The position numbers were made by a program, and so were the translations under genes. A stretch of 43,250 nucleotides of DNA. Origin: Victivallales bacterium. Its GTDB lineage: Bacteria; Verrucomicrobiota; Lentisphaeria; Oligosphaerales; Oligosphaeraceae. The DNA lies in the NCBI GenBank assembly GCA_017554445.1, contig JAFZIJ010000144.1, positions 1 to 43,250 on the forward strand, in the 5' to 3' direction. Below, in pieces: positions 8,072-14,735 of this stretch. Within the stretch, counting starts at the first letter, position 1. The number at the start of each line of letters is the position of its first letter. Below the pieces are notes generated by a model. That model was given only the letters and a program-made list of their open reading frames with translations. It was not told the DNA's origin and ran no database searches.

Positions 8072-9262
8072 TTAGAATAATCCTAAAAATACTGTTTTAT
8101 CAATATATTGTGCTTTGCAAAATGTTTCAGTTAAATAAACTGGATAAAGATGATTTGCCCATCGAGTATCATTTCCAAAGCATACTGGATAAGCTTCTTG
8201 AATCAAATTAGCACTCAATGCATCAATTAATTGTGTTTTTATTGGATTAGATGGATTTGACATTAACATTTCACATTTTACGATATCTGAAAATCTTGTA
8301 TCTCGAAATTCAGAATTTCTTAATCTGAGATACCAAATAGCAAACCATATTCCAGGAGATTGTGCTGATTCATATTTATACGCTTTTGTACGTTCAAAAG
8401 GTTTTAAATTTGCAATTATTTGAGACATTTTTTTTTGTTCAAAGTTTTTTAACAAATCAGGATCAAATGATTTTGAAACTCCTACTACATATTGATAATT
8501 TGCTCTCATATTATTCCATTGGCTTTTTTCCATATTAGAATAACTGGGATTATATTGAATTGAACCATCTTTAATTAACCATTTTTGTGAAGATATAAGA
8601 TTTTTTTTACACATTTCGTGTACAAGACGCTGCTCGGTATCAGTCATTTCATTCTGAATTCTTGCAATGCCACTATTTTTATAACGGTTTTTATCGTTTG
8701 GATCTCCAACAGTAGAGCCGTCTATTGGATATAGCAAAATTTTTGAAATAGAAACATTATGTGATTTTACATAACGATTATTTTCAATATAATTATTTAA
8801 TTGTTCACAATATAATCTTAAAAAATCCTCCTCTTTTCCTTTTTTCGTATGAAAAGATTTAGGCAAAGAAATAATAATCTGTGTATCTAAACATACGTTA
8901 TGAAATGTATCTCGGTTCTTTCTCTCGCAACAGCCAACAACGATTTGTCCGGCAATAATAGGATAAATATGACTGCCAATAGCAATATCATCAACTTTAT
9001 ATGTATGACGTGAACCATCGAGAAAATAGTGAAAATAAGGAGGAGTTTCCTTTATAAGTTTATCTGAAATTCGAACAGTATTAACTCTGCTTAAATCGCT
9101 TTCTGCAAATTTTCCAGATGTATCTTGAGGAATCGTATCTTGATCAGAGTTTTCACTTATTATTGTATCTGTATTGAAGTCATCTAAAGAAAGTTTTTTT
9201 GTTTTATAACAATGGATTCCATTTTCACAATGTGAATCTATAAAATCAAGAATGCCTTCCAT
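8072..9262 (-). CDS. nurA: NurA-like nuclease (first gene of the operon)
   Basis: The 396-residue protein carries the spaced motifs of the NurA RNase H-like nuclease fold. They are FLDGSR (Asp82) at the first strand, VHEM with Glu216, LIKDGSIQ (Asp232) as the second acidic strand motif, VVGVSKS (259-265), and a C-terminal NHLYPVYLTETFCKAQ with His371, matching the YP(v)xLxxAH end of the family. The acidic residues should bind two metal ions for DNA cleavage. Residues 1-70 are acidic, Ser/Asp-rich and unlike known NurA, perhaps a partner-binding region. GAAGGA six bases before the ATG fits a start at 9262. Being first in the operon, its upstream region (9263-9711) should hold the operon's control sites. 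Overall similarity to archaeal NurA will be low, but motif order plus the adjacent HerA make the call good. Confidence 0.8.
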   Translation of the reverse strand: MEGILDFIDSHCENGIHCYKTKKLSLDDFNTDTIISENSDQDTIPQDTSGKFAESDLSRVNTVRISDKLIKETPPYFHYFLDGSRHTYKVDDIAIGSHIYPIIAGQIVVGCCERKNRDTFHNVCLDTQIIISLPKSFHTKKGKEEDFLRLYCEQLNNYIENNRYVKSHNVSISKILLYPIDGSTVGDPNDKNRYKNSGIARIQNEMTDTEQRLVHEMCKKNLISSQKWLIKDGSIQYNPSYSNMEKSQWNNMRANYQYVVGVSKSFDPDLLKNFEQKKMSQIIANLKPFERTKAYKYESAQSPGIWFAIWYLRLRNSEFRDTRFSDIVKCEMLMSNPSNPIKTQLIDALSANLIQEAYPVCFGNDTRWANHLYPVYLTETFCKAQYIDKTVFLGLF

Positions 9263-9371
9263 TTTTATCCTTCAAATTACAAAATAACTTTCGTTTTCAA
9301 AATTAATTCATAACGATATATACAATTTCATTTTCGCTTGGTGTGAACAAAAAAAAAGGACGTCTCAATCC

Positions 9372-9489
9372 GTGATTCTCCGAGGTTTACGACGACCTAC
9401 ACCAAAGCACGAAAGGAGACGCCCACAAGGGGTGTCCCTGCCGTGCGCTTTGGTGTGATTTACAGAAGGTCGTAATTTCGGAGAATCAC
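9372..9489. other. 118-base long imperfect hairpin upstream of the nurA-herA operon
   Basis: GTGATTCTCCGA (9372-9383) is the exact reverse complement of TCGGAGAATCAC (9478-9489). Moving inward, TACGAC and GACC (9388-9397) face GGTCGTA (9469-9475). ACACCAAAGCACG (9399-9411) pairs with 9442-9456 apart from a two-base bulge, and GACGCCC (9418-9424) pairs with GGGTGTC (9430-9436) around ACAAG. The whole segment thus folds into one rod with few bulges. It lies 110 bases before nurA, outside any gene. It may be a small RNA, a folded leader, or a miniature transposon. I cannot tell the strand. Confidence 0.7.
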
Positions 9490-9532
9490 AAAGCACAGAC
9501 ACTGTCCGCAAGAGCAGACAGCTATCTTATGT

Positions 9533-9547
9533 AAAAACGACGTTTTT
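9533..9547. promoter_or_regulatory. Palindrome AAAAACG-A-CGTTTTT
   Basis: A perfect seven-base inverted repeat around one central base, 44 bases beyond the long hairpin. Its compact symmetry is more like a protein-binding site than a terminator. The region upstream of a likely transferred operon is a natural place for an operator, but binding is inference. Confidence 0.45.
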
Positions 9548-9586
9548 AGTTATTTGTTCAAAAGCTAAGCCTCCTAAATAAAAAGA

Positions 9587-9610
9587 TGATTACATTTCAT
9601 AATGTAATCA
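9587..9610. promoter_or_regulatory. Ten-base perfect inverted repeat with four-base loop
   Basis: TGATTACATT (9587-9596) and AATGTAATCA (9601-9610) are exact reverse complements around TCAT. The arms are AT-rich and no T-tract follows, so it fits an operator or small stem-loop better than a terminator. Confidence 0.5.
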
Positions 9611-9640
9611 CTATAATGATACAACAGTATTTTTCAATTC

Positions 9641-9679
9641 CAAAGTCATAAAAAATCATCATTCTTTTTTATGACTTTG
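9641..9679. terminator. Fifteen-base perfect inverted repeat after the HIT-fusion gene
   Basis: CAAAGTCATAAAAAA (9641-9655) is the exact reverse complement of TTTTTTATGACTTTG (9665-9679), with a nine-base loop. It lies 32 bases beyond the stop of the minus-strand HIT-fusion gene, so it may end that transcript. The internal A and T runs can serve in both directions. It is not a textbook terminator because the U-tract lies in the stem. Confidence 0.5.
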
Positions 9680-9711
9680 AATGATTTTTTGAACATTCAC
9701 GTATTGTTATT

Positions 9712-10539
9712 TCAATAGCTTTGCTTATGGGGAATGACTCCGCGGACTCCGCCCCGCGGGTTCGCGACATCACCCAAATATCGTGGAATCAAATGGATGT
9801 GGCAATGAAAAACAGATTGTCCTGCACTTTTGCCAACGTTGACACCGATGTTGAAGCCGTCTGGATGGAATTGCTGTTGCACGATATCACGGCATTGCAT
9901 CTCAAGTTCTCTGATCTGTGCATGTTCTTCTGGCTCAAGATCGAAGAAACTTGCCACATGGCGTTTGGGGATAATAAGCGTATGTCCGGGAGAGACAGGA
10001 AAGTGATCGTAGAAAGCCAAAGCCAAACGTTTTTCCGCTATGATATCGATGTTCTCAAGATAGCAGAATGGACACGACGGACGATAAGCCTTCTGCCCGT
10101 CCTCTTCCAATATATGATTGAGAACGTTACGCAGTTGCATACGTCCATTGGAAGTTTGGCAGAGCATGAACAAATCCGTGTTCAACTGAGCATGGACGCC
10201 TTCATCGCGGAGTTGCCCCAATGTTGGAGAGGAATTGGCAGACGAATCATCTGGAAGAAGTTGCCAGAAGCCATCCTGACGCAGATGGTAGAATGGATAA
10301 GCCATATTGCAATGGTGTCTGCTGACGATACATGACTTCCAAATACGCTCAAAACGCTGTTGTAACTCTTGGGTAGGGACGATGCTGTTACTTGTATAAA
10401 CGCCTTCCTCAAAAAGATCAATCATCGCAAGTAACAACACTACTTTGTGCGGAGCACGAGTGCCCAAAGAACGATTGCGATTCAATGATTGAAATATTTC
10501 GCAGTAATGGAGAAGAGATTCATGCATACTGGAATTCAT
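9712..10539 (-). CDS. Fusion of a ScoMcrA-type DNA-binding-like domain with a HIT hydrolase
   Basis: The 275-residue protein has two clear parts. Residues 1-140 carry GTRAPHKVVLLLAMIDL (26-42) and AYPFYHLRQDGFWQL (80-94). These are the hallmark segments of the N-terminal module found in many HNH restriction proteins, related to the sulfur-binding domain of ScoMcrA that reads phosphorothioate DNA. Residues 150-275 are a zinc-type HIT domain: CPFC (156-159) and the catalytic HCHIHLIP (245-252). HIT proteins hydrolyse nucleotide phosphoramidates or dinucleoside polyphosphates. Together they suggest nucleotide hydrolysis tied to a DNA mark or to restriction. No DNA sulfur-modification (dnd) genes are in the window. 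The start is not marked by a strong ribosome-binding site; Met5 (10527) is an alternative. Confidence 0.75.
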   Translation of the reverse strand: MNSSMHESLLHYCEIFQSLNRNRSLGTRAPHKVVLLLAMIDLFEEGVYTSNSIVPTQELQQRFERIWKSCIVSRHHCNMAYPFYHLRQDGFWQLLPDDSSANSSPTLGQLRDEGVHAQLNTDLFMLCQTSNGRMQLRNVLNHILEEDGQKAYRPSCPFCYLENIDIIAEKRLALAFYDHFPVSPGHTLIIPKRHVASFFDLEPEEHAQIRELEMQCRDIVQQQFHPDGFNIGVNVGKSAGQSVFHCHIHLIPRYLGDVANPRGGVRGVIPHKQSY

Positions 10540-10726
10540 GAGAAGCCGTGACCTGTTTGTTATCCTTTATAATAATAGTTTGAGAATATTCTCATGGTTA
10601 CATGCAACAAAAGAGTTGTTACACGATTTGTTGCAACAGTTTTTTTTCATACAACTGAAACTTTCTGTTTCTCACGTGTGTTCAGTGCACAAATAATGAA
10701 TATTGGTGTTTATTCGTGGTTGTCAT

Positions 10727-11788
10727 TTATTGTAACCATTCCGCCAAATGCGCAGCGACGAAAGCGTCGTCGTGCAGATGTGGATAGGCGTCATGGACGC
10801 GCGTAATCTCCTCCGCCTGGCCAGGCGACAGTGTCTCATTCGGATCCAGACACCAAATGCCAGGCAGAAGTCCTTGCCGCCGAAGCACTTCATGCAGGCC
10901 TGGAATACATCCTGCAAATTGATGCTGCGGATCGAAAATCGCCGCATTGCTATCCGTAATTTGCACGGCAAGCGAAAGGAGTTCAGGCGGTATAGGCGAC
11001 TGCGAATCAACGATTTCATGGACTTTGTCCAAGAGTTCGACGGCTTTTTTCGTCCAGACAGACCAATGGCCAAGCAAGCCGCCTTTGATTCGCAGGCTTT
11101 TACCGGAAACACGATATTCCGTCAATAAATCCACCAACAGATTGTCGTCGTTACCTGTATATAAGGTAATGTCGTCACGGCCGGACTCTGCAACGGCACG
11201 AACGACATCCAGCGTGAAATAACGGTTGAACGGCGCGATTTTGATAGCGAGAACGTTTGGAATCTCGACGAATTCCCGCCAGAATTCAAACGGCAACATC
11301 CGCCCGCCAACGCTCGGTTGCAGATAGAAACCGATGATCGGCATGATCTTCGCCACTTCGCGGCAATGATGGAGCATCGTTTCAATCGTGTCGTTTTTGA
11401 AAGCGCCCATGGACAGCAATGCCGCGTCGAATCCGCAGGACGCCTCGAATTCCGCTTCCGCCACGGCCTGCTCCGTCCGTCCGCAAACGCCGCCGACTTT
11501 CAGAACGCGCCGTCCTCTGCGGTCGCACCATTCATCGATGAATTGTCCTGTTTCACGAATCACACGCTGAAACAGATTGATTTTGGGATCGCGAATCGCA
11601 AATTGCGTGGAATGAACGCCGACGGCGATTCCGCCGACGCCTGCATCGATAAAATACCGCGCCAATGCCCGCTGATAACGCGGCGCGAAGCACCGCTGTT
11701 CGTCCAACGCCAACACCATCGCGGGAATGACCGTTCCCTTGCGAACCGTTGAAAGCACAATTGGATCGATGTCGCAAATCCGTTTCAT
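10727..11788 (-). CDS. Dihydrodipicolinate synthase (DapA)-family aldolase/lyase
   Basis: The 353-residue TIM-barrel protein is of the DapA/N-acetylneuraminate lyase superfamily. Tyr155 (GFYLQP) and Lys183 (AIKIAPFNR) stand where the proton-relay tyrosine and Schiff-base lysine belong. The usual GTTGE substrate loop is replaced by VGVHSTQ near residue 57, so it is unlikely to be true DapA and more likely cleaves or condenses a 2-keto sugar acid. The C-terminus is about 60 residues longer than DapA. Its ATG overlaps the upstream epimerase stop by one base (TGATG), so the two are translationally coupled and probably act in one carbohydrate pathway. The substrate is unknown. Confidence 0.75.
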   Translation of the reverse strand: MKRICDIDPIVLSTVRKGTVIPAMVLALDEQRCFAPRYQRALARYFIDAGVGGIAVGVHSTQFAIRDPKINLFQRVIRETGQFIDEWCDRRGRRVLKVGGVCGRTEQAVAEAEFEASCGFDAALLSMGAFKNDTIETMLHHCREVAKIMPIIGFYLQPSVGGRMLPFEFWREFVEIPNVLAIKIAPFNRYFTLDVVRAVAESGRDDITLYTGNDDNLLVDLLTEYRVSGKSLRIKGGLLGHWSVWTKKAVELLDKVHEIVDSQSPIPPELLSLAVQITDSNAAIFDPQHQFAGCIPGLHEVLRRQGLLPGIWCLDPNETLSPGQAEEITRVHDAYPHLHDDAFVAAHLAEWLQ

Positions 11789-12825
11789 CAGAATTTTCCG
11801 TTACTGACTTCGTAATGAGTTGGTTTACCGATGGATACGCCACCATCCATAATCCATTGGGCTTGCAGGCAGACCATGTCCTCCAGCCCGATGCGCGGCT
11901 TCCCCAAAAGCTCCTGCATCTTGCCTGAATTATTCAGAAGGCTCAAATCGCCGGCGGCATTCTTCACAAATTCAATCGGACGGCCCATGATCCGCCCCAT
12001 CGCCAACGCCGTCTCTTCCACGCCCGCCTGTTCGGGGCCAGTCACGTTCAAAATCACACGTGGATTGTCCGCCAGTTCCAAACTGCGAAGAGCCGCCGCG
12101 TTGGCGTCCCCCTGCCAGATGACATTGAAATATCCGACGGAATTATCGACCGGCCTGTCTTCCCAAATGGCCCGGCCAATGTCGTGCAACACACCGTAAC
12201 GCAGGTCAACAGCGTAGTTTAGGCGGAACAGCAACAGTTTCGTTCCATTCTTTTGAGCGTAGTATTCGAAAATCCGCTCGCGGGCCAGGCAGGACTGCGC
12301 ATATTCACCGATTGGCATGGGCGGTGTCTCTTCCGTGCAACCGCCTTCCGCCGCATGGCGCAACGGATAGATGTTGCCTGAGGAAAAAACCACAAGTCGG
12401 CTATCCGCAAAATGTTCCGCCACATTGGCGGGAGCCAGGGCGTTCATCGCCCATGTCTGCGGTTCATTGCCGTCGGTGCCGAATTTGCGTCCCGCCATGA
12501 AAATGACATTCTTGATTTTGGGCAAATCGCAGACGTCGCCGCGTTCAAGCAAGTCACAAGGTATCGTTTCAATGCCATAGTTTTCCAACTTTTTTTGTTC
12601 TTCGGGCTTTGAAAAACGAGAAACGCCAAAGACATGTTTACTGACGCCCGCCGCCTCCACGGCGCGCTTCGCCTGCATGGCCATCGTGACGCCCATCTTT
12701 CCGGCGACGCCCAATATCATGATGTCGCCGTCAAGCCGTTTCATCATCTCAATCAATGCGGGATGCGGTTCCGACAGCAATTGTTCCAATTCTTCTTCTG
12801 ACGCGATTCGATCCGGTATCTTCAT
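11788..12825 (-). CDS. NAD-dependent epimerase/dehydratase-family protein (extended SDR)
   Basis: The 345-residue protein has a Rossmann fold with ILGVAGKMG (37-45) as the nucleotide loop, VIFMAGRKFG, VFSSGNIYP and a C-terminal substrate domain, all typical of extended short-chain dehydrogenases. The catalytic YxxxK appears as YAQSC (Tyr175, Cys179): the lysine is missing, which argues for an altered reaction or a different base. About 33 residues precede the first strand, longer than usual. It is the first gene of a two-gene operon with the DapA-family lyase and precedes it with a one-base overlap. A sugar or sugar-acid substrate is inferred from the partner. Confidence 0.7.
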   Translation of the reverse strand: MKIPDRIASEEELEQLLSEPHPALIEMMKRLDGDIMILGVAGKMGVTMAMQAKRAVEAAGVSKHVFGVSRFSKPEEQKKLENYGIETIPCDLLERGDVCDLPKIKNVIFMAGRKFGTDGNEPQTWAMNALAPANVAEHFADSRLVVFSSGNIYPLRHAAEGGCTEETPPMPIGEYAQSCLARERIFEYYAQKNGTKLLLFRLNYAVDLRYGVLHDIGRAIWEDRPVDNSVGYFNVIWQGDANAAALRSLELADNPRVILNVTGPEQAGVEETALAMGRIMGRPIEFVKNAAGDLSLLNNSGKMQELLGKPRIGLEDMVCLQAQWIMDGGVSIGKPTHYEVSNGKF

Positions 12826-12988
12826 GGCATAAACTCCAAGTTGCTTTTTTTCTTAACATACCGTGTTTTTTGCTTTTTTAAAGCAACAGGAAGCCCCATC
12901 GGCATCCCATAGTTGACAATACACGTTTTTTACTGTTGAATATCATTCTTTATTTTTAACAATAATTAATAATATTTAACAAATTCAT

Positions 12989-13016
12989 TTGACAAAACAC
13001 ATGACTGCACTATTGT
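12989..13016 (+). promoter_or_regulatory. Sigma70-like promoter of the DUF3791-DUF3990 operon
   Basis: TTGACA at 12989-12994 and TATTGT at 13011-13016 are 16 bases apart in an AT-rich stretch, giving a leader of about 60 bases. The -35 is a consensus match. Confidence 0.55.
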
Positions 13017-13083
13017 AATTCATGCCCCCCATCGAACATCCAGAATCTTTGTCTCTGACACAAACAACTGGAGGAACTTTGAC

Positions 13084-13293
13084 ATGGAAGAAAATCAAGC
13101 TGAATTCCTGTCGTTCTGCATCGAAAACTACAAGGCGATGATGGGCGGCATCTCCGGCATGAAAATCGCGAACTTCTTCGAAGAATTCAGAGTGTTCGAT
13201 TATCTGCTGAGAAACTATCATGCTCTGCAAAAACTTGATCGCCAGAAACTTCTGAACAAAATCAAGAAATATTTGAGCAGAAAGGGGGCATGA
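13084..13293 (+). CDS. DUF3791 family small protein
   Basis: The 69-residue helical protein (FLSFCIENYKAMMGG...ISGMKIANFFEEF, then VFDYLLRNYHALQKL) matches the pattern of DUF3791, small proteins encoded beside DUF3990 proteins in many gut bacteria. GGAGG nine bases upstream marks the start. Its last codons overlap the next gene by four bases. In such pairs it is thought to be an antitoxin-like partner; no experiment known to me settles this. Confidence 0.75.
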   Translation: MEENQAEFLSFCIENYKAMMGGISGMKIANFFEEFRVFDYLLRNYHALQKLDRQKLLNKIKKYLSRKGA

Positions 13294-13793
13294 TGCAAAT
13301 CTATCATTGCAATACCATCGAAGTCGCCGCTCCAAAACTCAACACCGCAGCCCGAAACGGCGATTTCGGTCTAGGCGTCTATATGTCTGAAAACATGGAC
13401 TACGCACGCAAACAAGCCGTCACTCTCGCCTTACGGAAGGAGCTTCCTTTCGGTATCATTTCGGTTTTCGAAACGCCCATCGGGCTGATGAACTATTCCG
13501 CGCTCCGTATCAGAAAATTTCAAAGCATCGGCAACGCCTGGCTGAATTTCATCCTGAAAAACCGACGGAATCCACAGGCAAAAATACCATACGACATCAT
13601 CTCCGGGCCAGCTCTCGATGATTATGGATATGCCTGCCTAAACGCCTTCGAAAGCGGTTTCATGGAACGTTCCGAGCTCATCAAAGTACTGAAAACATGC
13701 AAGTTGCCAGGCCAAATTTTGTTCCGTACGGCAAAATCTTTGCTGTTTCTTGATTTCACTGGAAAGGAGAACGTGCCATGTCCCAAGAAGTAA
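13290..13793 (+). CDS. DUF3990 protein, probable ADP-ribosyltransferase-fold toxin-like protein
   Basis: The 167-residue product begins MQIYHCNTIEVAAPKL, then DFGLGVYMSENMDYARKQA. This matches DUF3990, whose Y-H-[GC] strand and DFGxGxYxT motif resemble the NAD-binding core of ADP-ribosyltransferases. A later YDIISGPALDD, where family members have D-V/I-I-x-GP-x-A/LDD, is also present. The protein lies between DUF3791 and a small regulator-like gene in overlapping frames, a layout of toxin-antitoxin type. GGGGG/AGGGGG just upstream serves as ribosome-binding site. NAD use and toxicity are inferred. Confidence 0.7.
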   Translation: MMQIYHCNTIEVAAPKLNTAARNGDFGLGVYMSENMDYARKQAVTLALRKELPFGIISVFETPIGLMNYSALRIRKFQSIGNAWLNFILKNRRNPQAKIPYDIISGPALDDYGYACLNAFESGFMERSELIKVLKTCKLPGQILFRTAKSLLFLDFTGKENVPCPKK

Positions 13794-14209
13794 CACAGAA
13801 AAATGTCCATCTGTTCATCCCTGCCAAAGCGGCCAAGATCATCAGCCGCATACAGCAAGAACGAAATATAGAGTTGAAAGAAGCTTTGCTGGCGTTTTAC
13901 CGCTCTTCAATCTATCACATGTTGGAAACGGAAAGCACCAAGCTCTGGCATAAGAGCGGAGAGCAGATCTATGAAGAATACAGTTCTCAGGGGCTCGTCA
14001 GAAAAACCTTCAAAACTGGTCCAAGACACAGTAAACTAGAACCTTATGCGGCCCAAATCCTAGTTTGGCGACATCAAGGGATGACGATTCGCACCATTTC
14101 ATTGAATCTGGCGCAAGTCGGTTGCATGACCACTGCGCAGAATATCTGGTTCTTCCTGCAACGGCATTACGGCTTGTATCCATGCAGGAATAGAAAAACG
14201 GTATCTTGA
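13778..14209 (+). CDS. Third gene of the DUF3791-DUF3990 unit: DUF3791-like helical domain plus HTH-like C-terminus
   Basis: The 143-residue protein overlaps the DUF3990 gene by 16 bases. Residues 1-65 (LFIPAKAAKIISRIQQERNI...YRSSIYHMLETE, ending IYEEY) are helical and look like the second small partner often found after DUF3990. The C-terminal half, with YAAQILVWRHQGMTIRTI and a second helix NIWFFLQRH, reads as a helix-turn-helix. A combined antitoxin and autorepressor is a reasonable guess. AAGGAG stands 10 bases before the ATG, inside the preceding gene. Confidence 0.55.
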   Translation: MSQEVTQKNVHLFIPAKAAKIISRIQQERNIELKEALLAFYRSSIYHMLETESTKLWHKSGEQIYEEYSSQGLVRKTFKTGPRHSKLEPYAAQILVWRHQGMTIRTISLNLAQVGCMTTAQNIWFFLQRHYGLYPCRNRKTVS

Positions 14210-14221
14210 TTTTTTCAACAA

Positions 14222-14289
14222 CCACGAATGGACACGAATCCACACGAATTTTTCCAAACCACAGATTATACAGATCACACAGATTTTTC
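14222..14289. repeat. Two spaced-word repeats: CACGAAT and CACAGAT families
   Basis: From 14222 the word CACGAAT recurs three times at 9-11-base spacing and ends in a T-run. From 14259 CACAGAT/TACAGAT/CACAGAT does the same and again ends in TTTTT. Related tracts lie at 16317 (CACAGAG), 27101 (the CACGAA type in reverse) and 31753 (GCAGAG/ACGGAG). Such tracts occur between genes in many environmental genomes; their role is not known to me. Confidence 0.8.
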
Positions 14290-14367
14290 ACTAATTGCCT
14301 CCCCGCAGGAGCCGACAAACCAAGAAGACTTTAGGTGTGAATATGAAATCTAAAAGGAAAGACTTCC

Positions 14368-14545
14368 AACGGCTGTCTGCGGCTCGGCGGTTGTCATCCG
14401 CTGCGCGGGGCCATTGCTGCTTCGCAGATTAGTGGTTGATAGTCAATAGTGAATTTGCTTTAAGCTTTAAGCCTTAAGCTTTTAGCTCCGTGAAAACGGC
14501 AGGGCTCCGACGGCTGCGGCGGTTGTGAAAGCGCTTCACGCAAGT
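14368..14545 (+). repeat. Dispersed GC-rich element (two copies) and GCTTTAA heptamers
   Basis: Two GC-rich words occur here. One at 14368-14394 ends CTCGGCGGTTGT. The other, around 14503-14545, contains CGGCGGTTGTG followed by AAAGCGCTTC. The 21 bases at 14517-14537 recur exactly, in reverse, at 26958-26978. Between them GCTTTAA is iterated four times (14457-14484, with small changes). The remainder of the 14210-14735 gap has the spaced-word tracts and a promoter, but no gene. Confidence 0.7.
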
Positions 14546-14641
14546 GGAAACAACGTCATGCGAAAGCTCGAAGTTCATAGTCTGTTGGCTCGGCAGTCTA
14601 AATGTGCTTCACGCGACAGATGGAAGACATATTGAAAAACA

Positions 14642-14670
14642 TTGAGAAAAACAACAAAATAAACTATAGT
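14642..14670 (+). promoter_or_regulatory. Sigma70-like promoter before the metallo-beta-lactamase-fold gene
   Basis: TTGAGA (14642-14647) and TATAGT (14665-14670) are separated by 17 bases, upstream of the signal-peptide gene. Confidence 0.5.
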
Positions 14671-14735
14671 AGTATAGATTTTTTCATCAATTGACTCACC
14701 ACCATTCACAGTTCAACATGTTTCCAACTCACGCC

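Noticed and set aside
9263..9360. Promoter of the nurA-herA operon
   Set aside because: Several AT-rich -10-like words exist, but no -35/-10 pair with 16-18-base spacing stood out, so I did not annotate one.
9721..10335. 204-residue plus-strand frame
   Set aside because: It lies opposite the HIT-fusion gene, which has clear motifs; the antisense frame has none and no ribosome-binding site.
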